Shown here: one piece after another, positions 1-5,493 of the stretch
Numbering within the stretch: the stretch's first letter is position 1
How the letters are laid out: every line of letters begins with the position of its first letter
DNA from: Desulfobacteraceae bacterium
GTDB lineage: Bacteria > Desulfobacterota > Desulfobacteria > Desulfobacterales > Desulfosalsimonadaceae
Length of the DNA stretch: 10,261 nucleotides
NCBI GenBank assembly: GCA_021162325.1
Contig: JAGGYV010000155.1
Location: 1 to 10,261 of the forward strand
Reading direction: 5' to 3'
The notes under the pieces: generated by a model
What the model saw: only the letters and a program-made list of their open reading frames with translations
What the model was told of the DNA's origin: nothing
Database searches by the model: none
Position numbers and translations under genes: made by a program

Positions 1-1215
1 GGAATAACCTTTAAAGGCCTTGTCGTAGACAGCCACACCAAATGGCCCGTTTTCGATATCTCCTTGAATGCATGACCGGTATCCGGCTTCAAGGCCATTT
101 TTCCCGGATACGTGGGTGCCGTAGCAGGAAATCCGGTCGGTGATGTCCTGGTTTAACCCAAGCCAGACAATGAAACTGGAAATGCTGGGACGAAAACGTT
201 TTAATTGATCAAAATACTCAGTGGGAACTGAATTTTCCGGCAACATTTTTTCAAATGTGGTCAGCGCACTGGCATTGCTGACCACGGCTTTGGCGGCAAT
301 GGTCGTCTTGTCGGACATTTCAATGCCGGTGACCGAATTGTCTTTGACGCTGATTTTTGTCACGGTCTTATTATATAAAATTTTTCCGCCGACTTTTTCA
401 ATCTCTTGTGCCATGGCATTGCTCAAATCCTGGGAGCGCTGCTTAATGTAATATGAGCCGTTTCTCAGGTATCCGCCGGTGGCAACCGAATAATAAAATG
501 CGGAAAGCTGTGAAGGCGGCAGGCCGTAATATCCCCACAGGCCGGCCAGAGCATCTTTGAGTTTTTCGCTTTTAACATGTTCATTCAACATGTCGGCTAA
601 GGTTAAATCTCTGACATGCCACATTTTTCTGTATTGAAGCGGGAAAAAGAGTTTAAAGAATTCTCCGCCATTACGGTGCAGTTGGTCGACTTCATCGGTG
701 ATGCCGATCATTTCATTTACAAATGATTGGATACCGTCTGCTTCTTCCGGAAAATGCGATGACAGTCTTTTGATATAAAGGTCCGGATTTCGTTGGGGAA
801 CATTGATATCAAAATCAGGCGTTTTCAGGCAGTATATATCCGGCAGTTCGGCAAATTCCAGCCGGTCATAGACGCCGATATTCCTTAAAATCCGTTCAAC
901 GGAATTGTTTTTAACCGTTGTCCCGTGCAGCGATACTTCAAACGTGAATTTTCCGGCGGCCCGGTCAAATGATGTGGCATAACCGCCGGGAACGTAATGC
1001 TGTTCAATAACGGTGACGGGTATTCCCTGCCGGGCAAGGTAAGCCCCGCAGCACAGCCCCCCGAGTCCGGCACCTATGATGACTGTCGGGTAACCGGTTG
1101 GCGGGCCCATGTTCGCAGCCATGGCATTGACTCGTTTCCAGTCCAGGGCAAGGGTGGCGGCCGTCATGGCCGAAATGGTTAAAAAGGAACGTCGTGAAAA
1201 TTGTTTTTCAAACAT
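1..1215 (-). CDS. Tat-exported FAD/NAD(P)-binding oxidoreductase, phytoene dehydrogenase/retinol saturase-like (C-terminus cut by window edge)
   Basis: I translated this gene on the minus strand: it is open for 405 codons from ATG at 1215 to the window edge, so the C-terminus is missing. Residues 7-12 read SRRSFL, a twin-arginine motif, followed by a short Ala-rich segment, which suggests Tat export of a folded cofactor-loaded protein. A dinucleotide-binding motif follows (VIIGAGLGGLCCGAYLARQG; G48, G50, G53), with E71 at the end of the second strand as expected for FAD ribose binding. The segment VPGGYATSF then matches the CrtI/phytoene desaturase and prolycopene isomerase/retinol saturase group. 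The substrate cannot be read from the sequence; known family members act on polyenes, retinoids or lipids, but many bacterial homologues are uncharacterised. An in-frame ATG at 1227 would add four residues. I prefer 1215 because GGGGA lies just upstream of it. The gene is divergent from the AOR operon. Confidence 0.88.
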   Translation of the reverse strand, partial: MFEKQFSRRSFLTISAMTAATLALDWKRVNAMAANMGPPTGYPTVIIGAGLGGLCCGAYLARQGIPVTVIEQHYVPGGYATSFDRAAGKFTFEVSLHGTTVKNNSVERILRNIGVYDRLEFAELPDIYCLKTPDFDINVPQRNPDLYIKRLSSHFPEEADGIQSFVNEMIGITDEVDQLHRNGGEFFKLFFPLQYRKMWHVRDLTLADMLNEHVKSEKLKDALAGLWGYYGLPPSQLSAFYYSVATGGYLRNGSYYIKQRSQDLSNAMAQEIEKVGGKILYNKTVTKISVKDNSVTGIEMSDKTTIAAKAVVSNASALTTFEKMLPENSVPTEYFDQLKRFRPSISSFIVWLGLNQDITDRISCYGTHVSGKNGLEAGYRSCIQGDIENGPFGVAVYDKAFKGYS

Positions 1216-1358
1216 AAATTTCCCCATATATGATTGAATACATTTAATCCGGTGTTCTTGTAAAAGTATTCGATTTTATCAAACATTTCAAGCTATTTTC
1301 CAGTAAAGGATTTCCTGGTAGTATGGTATCGCAATGCCTGTAAAAAAAATTAAAAAGG

Positions 1359-1387
1359 TTGAGAATAAAATGTTTTAAGGAGATTAT
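1359..1387 (+). promoter_or_regulatory. Candidate sigma-70-type promoter for the AOR operon
   Basis: TTGAGA (1359-1364, 5 of 6 to the -35 consensus) is followed by exactly 17 bp and then GATTAT (1382-1387, 4 of 6 to the -10 consensus). Transcription would start near 1394, giving an untranslated leader of about 70 nt before the AOR start. AT-rich DNA throws up such matches by chance, so this is a prediction from spacing and consensus only. Confidence 0.4.
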
Positions 1388-1394
1388 ACGCTGG

Positions 1395-1414
1395 TCATAA
1401 GTAATCATAAGAAA
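1395..1414. repeat. 10-bp tandem direct repeat at the predicted transcription start
   Basis: TCATAAGTAA at 1395-1404 is followed immediately by TCATAAGAAA at 1405-1414, matching at 9 of 10 positions. The period is about one helical turn, and the repeat sits just downstream of the candidate -10 box. It could therefore be an operator bound on one DNA face or an initially transcribed element. No regulator is identified. Confidence 0.45.
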
Positions 1415-1422
1415 AATAGGGA

Positions 1423-1450
1423 TAAAAAAGTAAAAAAAGTAAAAAAAGGA
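1423..1450 (+). promoter_or_regulatory. A-rich TA6-7G repeats ending in the Shine-Dalgarno of the AOR gene
   Basis: Three units (TAAAAAAG, TAAAAAAAG, TAAAAAAAG) run directly into GGA, forming AAAGGA at 1445-1450. That ribosome binding site lies 13 nt from the AOR ATG at 1464, rather far. An earlier ATG at 1453 would give a four-codon ORF (Met-Lys-Pro-Leu, stop) whose TGA at 1465-1467 overlaps the AOR ATG. The A-rich leader would be unstructured and favourable for ribosome entry. Any coupling role for the mini-ORF is inference. Confidence 0.4.
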
Positions 1451-1463
1451 ATATGAAACCCTT

Positions 1464-3440
1464 ATGAAAAAAAGTTATATGGGTAAAATTTTAATGGTTG
1501 ATTTGGGGACCGGCGACATCAGGGAAGAAACGATTTCCGATGATGTTTATGAAAAATATCTGGGCGGTATTGGTCTGGCAGCCAGGGTGCTGTATGACAG
1601 GATTCCCGCAGGGGCCGATCCCCTTGGGCCGGATAATATGCTGGGATTTGTTTCCGGCCTGCTCACCGGGTCGGGATCGGTTTTTACCGGCCGATGGATG
1701 GTTGCCGGTAAGTCGCCTTTAACAGGCACCTGGGGAGATGCCAATTGCGGCGGGAATTTCTCGCCGGCCATTAAAAAATGCGGCTATGACGGTATTTTTT
1801 TTACCGGTATCAGTCCCAAGCCCGTATACTTGTTTGTAAAGAACGGAAAACCCGAATTAAAGGATGCCGCCCATGTGTGGGGAAAAGATGCAGTGGAAAC
1901 CGAAGAAATTCTTCTGGCTGAATCAAAGGATAAAAAAGCAAAGGTGGCCTGTATCGGACAGGCCGGAGAGAATCTTTCTCTGATTGCCGGTATCTCAAAT
2001 GACAGGGGTCGGATTGCCGCTCGTTCCGGGCTGGGAGCGGTTATGGGTGCCAAACGGTTGAAAGCACTGGTTTTAGCCAGCAGGGAGGTTGTCCGGGCCA
2101 ATGATCGGAAAGAAATAAAAAAATTGTGTTTTAAAACACTGGCTTTCGTAAAGGTGCAACCACCGCTGAACAAAGGGTCTCTGAATGCGTATCTGGGAAA
2201 AGCAATGCGCATGTTCCCCGGCCAGGTTGCGTTAGACGGTATGCTGTATAAGATGATGCTCAAAAAATGGGGCACTGTCAGCATGAACCAGTTGAGTATT
2301 GAAGTCGGAGATAGTCCTGTCAAAAACTGGGACGGTTCGTATAAGGATTTTACCGGCCGTAAATCAGCCCCCATCAATCCGGATGTTTTTATTGACTGTG
2401 AAGTAAAGAAATATCATTGCGCATCATGCCCGCTGGGGTGCGGCGGAATATGTAATATCAAGGATAAAAACAACACGTTTGAAGAAACCCACAAGCCGGA
2501 GTATGAGACGGTTCTTGCGCTGTCCGGACTGCTGCTAAATGAAGATGCGGACAGTATTTTTTATTTAAATGAACTATTAAACCGTGCGGCCATGGATACC
2601 ATTTCTGCCGGCGCGACCGTTGCTTTTGCCATTGAGTGTTTTGAAAACGGGATTTTAACATTAGAAGATACCGATGGATTGGCGCTTACCTGGGGGAATA
2701 CAAAAGCGATTGTGGCCCTGATTGAAAAAATGATCAAGCGCGAAGGGTTTGGTGATCTGCTGGCAGACGGTGTTAAGAAGGCCGCCGAAAAAATTGGAAA
2801 TGGGGCGGACAGATACGCCATGCATGCCGGCGGTCAGGAACTGCCCATGCACGACGGTCGAAATGATCCGGGATTTGCCCTTCATTACAGCGTGGAACCC
2901 ACACCTGGCCGTCATACCATGGGGTCGATGATGTATTATGACATGTACCAGCTCTGGAAAAAAATAAAGAGCCTCCCCAATCCCGGGCTTGTGTATTCAA
3001 AAAACAGCAAGTACACAGCCGATGAAGACAAGGCGATCAAAGCAGCGGCATGCAGTAAGTTTATGAATGTTGCCAATGGAACAGGACTCTGCCTTTTTGG
3101 TGCATTTATGGGACTTCACCGGCTGCCGTTGTTTGAATGGATCAATGCGGCCACGGGCTGGAAAAAAACGCCGGAAGACTATATGGAAATCGGCGAGCGG
3201 ATTCAGACCCTGAAGCAGGCATTTAATATTAAACACGGGGTGGACCCAAAAAGTTTAATGCCCAATGAAAGAACGATTGGGCAGCCGCCCCAGAAAGAAG
3301 GCGCGAATAAGGGACGATCCGTTGATATTAATAAATTGGTGAAAGACTACCGGGAGCATTTTGGCTGGGATGCGCATACGGGGAAACCCTCTGCCGGGAA
3401 ACTGGCGGATCTCGGGATTGAATATCAGGAAATAAATTAA
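1464..3440 (+). CDS. Aldehyde:ferredoxin oxidoreductase family tungsten/iron-sulfur enzyme
   Basis: This 658-residue protein has the AOR family layout from end to end. The family binds a bis-pterin tungsten (or molybdenum) cofactor and one [4Fe-4S] cluster and typically oxidises aldehydes to acids with ferredoxin, or in BamB-type members acts in benzoyl-CoA reduction. The N-terminus (MGKILMVDLGTGDI) and the cofactor-binding stretch NCGGNFSPAIKKCGYDG from N94 are typical. Cluster ligands are C319, C322 and C326 (CASCPLGC), and C543 in NGTGLC is the likely fourth; C330 is an extra nearby cysteine. E346-T349 (EYET) corresponds to the conserved acidic segment near the active site. The two DxxGL-type pterin motifs read NRAAMD and NGTGLC, so the leading Asp is Asn in both. 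There is no export signal, so the enzyme is cytoplasmic. Substrate is unassigned. It is the first gene of a probable operon with the two downstream genes. Confidence 0.93.
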   Translation: MKKSYMGKILMVDLGTGDIREETISDDVYEKYLGGIGLAARVLYDRIPAGADPLGPDNMLGFVSGLLTGSGSVFTGRWMVAGKSPLTGTWGDANCGGNFSPAIKKCGYDGIFFTGISPKPVYLFVKNGKPELKDAAHVWGKDAVETEEILLAESKDKKAKVACIGQAGENLSLIAGISNDRGRIAARSGLGAVMGAKRLKALVLASREVVRANDRKEIKKLCFKTLAFVKVQPPLNKGSLNAYLGKAMRMFPGQVALDGMLYKMMLKKWGTVSMNQLSIEVGDSPVKNWDGSYKDFTGRKSAPINPDVFIDCEVKKYHCASCPLGCGGICNIKDKNNTFEETHKPEYETVLALSGLLLNEDADSIFYLNELLNRAAMDTISAGATVAFAIECFENGILTLEDTDGLALTWGNTKAIVALIEKMIKREGFGDLLADGVKKAAEKIGNGADRYAMHAGGQELPMHDGRNDPGFALHYSVEPTPGRHTMGSMMYYDMYQLWKKIKSLPNPGLVYSKNSKYTADEDKAIKAAACSKFMNVANGTGLCLFGAFMGLHRLPLFEWINAATGWKKTPEDYMEIGERIQTLKQAFNIKHGVDPKSLMPNERTIGQPPQKEGANKGRSVDINKLVKDYREHFGWDAHTGKPSAGKLADLGIEYQEIN

Positions 3441-4162
3441 TGAGTCATTCCATTCAGATTATTGATTATACCAGCCTGGCGCTGGCATTTGTTCCGGTGC
3501 TGGTCGTGGTGGGGGTTTTATATAAATGGTCCCTGGATTATAAAAATGCGCTTTACGCGGTATCCCGGATGCTGATTCAACTGCTGCTGATCGGATATGT
3601 TCTGGTGTATATTTTTGAAACAGATAATTTTCTGGCTGTTTTGGCTGTTCTCGGGGTGATGATTTCAGCCGCCGCATGGATTTCTCTTCGCACCATAAAC
3701 GTCCAGCGCTGCCACCTGTTTCCAAAAGCACTGGCTGCCATTTTTATCGGCGGCGGCATTACCCTGGTTTTGATTACCCAGGGGGTTCTTGCGCTTTCTC
3801 CCTGGTTTTGTCCGCGATATTTGATCCCATTGGCCGGGATGATTTTTGCCAATGCCATGAACAGCGTCAGCCTGGCTGCTGAGCGGTTGATGGCGGAAGT
3901 TAACAGAGAAACAGATTATGAAAAAGCCCGAGGAATTGCCCTTCGGGCATCGCTGATACCGATAACCAATACCCTGTTTGCCGTCGGCCTGGTGTCACTT
4001 CCCGGAATGATGACCGGACAGATTTTGTCCGGGATTTCGCCGTTGACAGCCGTCAGATATCAGATCATGGTCATGTGCATGGTATACAGCTCCGCCGGTA
4101 TTTCCGCCGCCTGTTTTTTGCTATTTGTGAAGCCGGATATTTTTTTGGAATCTCATGATTAG
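3440..4162 (+). CDS. UPF0014/FetB-type ABC transporter permease
   Basis: This 240-residue membrane protein has about seven hydrophobic segments (roughly 10-29, 41-60, 62-83, 96-118, 122-141, 170-192, 205-231). Two family signatures are visible: LAGMIFANAMNSVSLAAERL at 131-150 and LPGMMTGQILSGISPLTAVR at 187-206. Both fit the UPF0014 family, which includes E. coli FetB, partner of the ATPase FetA in iron export, and plant ALS3/STAR2-like proteins in aluminium tolerance. The ATG overlaps the last base of the AOR stop (TAATG), with AGGA at 3427-3430 as ribosome binding site, so translational coupling is likely. No FetA-like ATPase lies in the window, so the partner must be encoded elsewhere or is not needed. 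The substrate is unknown. Co-transcription with a tungsten/iron-sulfur enzyme makes a metal or oxyanion plausible, as inference only. Confidence 0.88.
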   Translation: MSHSIQIIDYTSLALAFVPVLVVVGVLYKWSLDYKNALYAVSRMLIQLLLIGYVLVYIFETDNFLAVLAVLGVMISAAAWISLRTINVQRCHLFPKALAAIFIGGGITLVLITQGVLALSPWFCPRYLIPLAGMIFANAMNSVSLAAERLMAEVNRETDYEKARGIALRASLIPITNTLFAVGLVSLPGMMTGQILSGISPLTAVRYQIMVMCMVYSSAGISAACFLLFVKPDIFLESHD

Positions 4163-4224
4163 ATTTTTTAGTGTTTATTCCATTGCGTCGAAAAAGTATT
4201 AAATGAATGAATTAAATGAATAAC

Positions 4225-4231
4225 GGAGAAG
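4225..4231 (+). promoter_or_regulatory. Ribosome binding site that decides the DUF169 start
   Basis: GGAGAAG lies 8 nt before ATG 4240. The upstream in-frame ATG at 4216 has no purine-rich site before it and would place this GGAG inside the coding region, so 4240 is the better start. Confidence 0.7.
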
Positions 4232-4239
4232 AATTACAA

Positions 4240-5052
4240 ATGGACAAAAATTTGAATATGTTTCATGAAATGGGTGCAAAAATTGAAAAATATGTCCGGC
4301 CGGCCACATTCCCCCTGGCTGTTAAGGTAATCAAATCAGGCTCGGATCAGCCGTCTCAATATAAAAGACCGTCCGTTGATTTGAATCTCCGTAATTTTGT
4401 ATGCCAGAATTTTAAGATGTCACGCACCTATGGATGGACGATCGAAATCAGGGAAGAAGACATTAATTGCCTGCTGGCCCGGTCTATTTACGGCTGGGAC
4501 CCGGTGACCGAAGAAACCGTTAAATGGAGCAATGCGTTTAGTGTCGGATTGTATGCCAAAGATACCATGACTTCAGAAAAATTATTTAAGCATCTTTACC
4601 GGTTTGACGAGGAGATACAGGGTCTGGTGATTTCACCATTGGCAAGAACAAAAGTCGTGCCGGATGTGGTGTTGATTTATTGCCTGCCTGCCCAGGCCAT
4701 GCGCTTTATTCAGGGGTATCTGTATGTTGAAGGCGGGGTGCTTGAATTTTCTTCTGCCGGAAAGATCGGATCATGCCATGAAGGTATTGTCAAAGCAATC
4801 GTCACCAATCAGCCGCAGATGGTGATGCTTGGAAATGGGGACCGCGTATGGGGCGGTGCTCAGGATTCCGAAGTTATGTTCGCATGTCCTTATAGTAAGC
4901 TGAATTCTCTGATGGAGGGTTTGGAAGCCACACACAACGCCGGTTTGCGGTATCCGGTTCCCCAATATATGAATTACGCCCCCGGTTTTCAGGCGGAATT
5001 TGAACAAAAAGCAGATCAGCGGGCCGGGGGAACAATTGCCAAAAAAGATTAG
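4240..5052 (+). CDS. DUF169 family protein
   Basis: With the start at 4240 the protein has 270 residues and no signal peptide or membrane segment. It resembles the DUF169 family (COG2043), small to medium proteins common in anaerobic bacteria and archaea whose biochemical function I do not know. Recognisable stretches are FPLAVKV near residue 24, the Cys-containing FVCQNFKMSRTYGW at 53-66, CHEGIVKAI near 169, ACPYSKL at 225-231 and the conserved-looking YPVPQYMNY at 248-256. Cysteines at 55, 77, 148, 169 and 226 could matter for redox or metal binding, but no classical cluster motif is present. It starts 77 bp after the permease stop with no terminator-like hairpin between them, so it may share the AOR transcript. 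A functional tie to the oxidoreductase is inferred from position only. Confidence 0.85.
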   Translation: MDKNLNMFHEMGAKIEKYVRPATFPLAVKVIKSGSDQPSQYKRPSVDLNLRNFVCQNFKMSRTYGWTIEIREEDINCLLARSIYGWDPVTEETVKWSNAFSVGLYAKDTMTSEKLFKHLYRFDEEIQGLVISPLARTKVVPDVVLIYCLPAQAMRFIQGYLYVEGGVLEFSSAGKIGSCHEGIVKAIVTNQPQMVMLGNGDRVWGGAQDSEVMFACPYSKLNSLMEGLEATHNAGLRYPVPQYMNYAPGFQAEFEQKADQRAGGTIAKKD

Positions 5053-5174
5053 AAGGGCGTGTCTGCCTTACATTTAAATATTTTATAAATGTCAATCGGT
5101 TGTACTTGATAAAAAAACAAAGCGCCGGTAAAAGAAAATAGTAGACTTGGAAGATAATGAATAAAAATCAATCA

Positions 5175-5197
5175 TTGGGACACCCTGTGTTCCCCAA
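5175..5197. repeat. REP-like palindrome with 3-nt loop
   Basis: TTGGGACAC (5175-5183) pairs with GTGT..CCCAA (5187-5197) around the loop CCT, with a 2-nt bulge on the right arm. It is not followed by a T-run, so it is a poor terminator. The GGGACAC/GTGTCCC core recalls short palindromes bordering IS200-like or REP-associated transposase units, but no transposase is nearby. Confidence 0.45.
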
Positions 5198-5286
5198 AAT
5201 ATGGTGTTGAATATTGCCCGGTTTTTTAATACGTTATATTCGTCGGTAATGCTTTATTCGCCGGTATTTTTTCAGAGTACAAAATA

Positions 5287-5453
5287 TGATAGTCTCGTAA
5301 AAAGTCAGATTCCGACGGCAAAGTATAAAAGTTCACCAATCCCATAAAATTGGCAAGGCGCGCAAATTCTGAGTGATGATTCGTACTTAGTGTACTTTGA
5401 AGAAACGAAGAATGCAGCGCAACAAAGAATTTGGACTTTTTACGAAGCCGTCA
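5287..5453. mobile_element. MITE-like element with 20-bp terminal inverted repeats
   Basis: The left end TGATAGTCTCGTAAAAAGTC (5287-5306) is the inverse of the right end at 5434-5453 at 16 of 20 positions. The inner 12 bases TCGTAAAAAGTC match perfectly and all four mismatches are transitions. The 167-bp unit has no transposase and no supported ORF. Its interior carries GTACTTAGTGTAC and a TTCGT/ACGAA pair. Size, terminal repeats and lack of coding capacity fit a non-autonomous miniature transposon or dispersed chromosomal repeat. I see no clear target-site duplication, and copy number cannot be judged from one window. Confidence 0.6.
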
Positions 5454-5464
5454 AATGTCATCGT

Positions 5465-5470
5465 TATAAT
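5465..5470 (+). promoter_or_regulatory. Perfect -10 box (TATAAT) upstream of the GGDEF-ATPase gene
   Basis: TATAAT lies 12 bp outside the right terminal repeat of the MITE-like element and 23 bp before the ATG at 5494. The -35 position, about 17 bp upstream, would fall inside that repeat, where no good TTGACA match is seen. A start near 5477 leaves a leader of about 17 nt containing AGGGA (5484-5488). The box itself is clear; promoter activity is inferred. Confidence 0.5.
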
Positions 5471-5493
5471 AATGACTCATATCAGGGAAAACC

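Larger units (their letters stand above)
1216..1463. promoter_or_regulatory. Divergent intergenic control region
   Basis: This AT-rich gap separates the leftward FAD oxidoreductase from the rightward AOR operon and must hold promoters for both. I see no gene or structured RNA in it. For the leftward gene a weak candidate reads TTGAAA, 17 bp, TACTTT on the minus strand, around 1258-1286, with a good -35 and a poor -10. The rightward candidate is listed separately. The shared region would allow coordinated control of the two transcripts, but no regulator-binding site is recognisable with certainty. Confidence 0.6.
5053..5493. other. 441-bp gene-free region between DUF169 and the signalling gene
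   Basis: No coding region longer than a chance ORF is supported here. It begins with an AT-rich hairpin candidate (ACATTTA 5070-5076 with TAAATGT 5086-5092) lacking a GC stem and U-run, so a weak terminator at best. It then holds a short palindrome (5175-5197), a MITE-like inverted-repeat element (5287-5453) and a perfect -10 box (5465-5470), each listed separately. It ends with AGGGA at 5484-5488, the ribosome binding site of the next gene. Confidence 0.7.

Noticed and set aside
221..451. Plus-strand ORF with hydrophobic N-terminus inside 1-1215
   Set aside because: It is antisense to the FAD oxidoreductase, whose minus-strand reading is open with clear family motifs.
1329..1347. Sigma-54-like promoter (GG...GC pattern) upstream of AOR
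   Set aside because: The GG-to-GC spacing in TGGTATCGCAATGC is 9 instead of 10, and the flanking consensus is poor.
1388..1463. Moco/tungsten-cofactor riboswitch in the AOR leader
   Set aside because: The leader is only about 70 nt and almost pure A-rich single strand, with no stems to form such an RNA.
5070..5092. Terminator after the DUF169 gene
   Set aside because: The 7-bp stem is almost all A/T with no U-run after it; too weak to call.
5157..5210. 17-codon ORF (ATG at 5157) with GGAAG upstream
   Set aside because: Very short, ribosome site too close, and it overlaps the 5175-5197 palindrome, so more likely chance.
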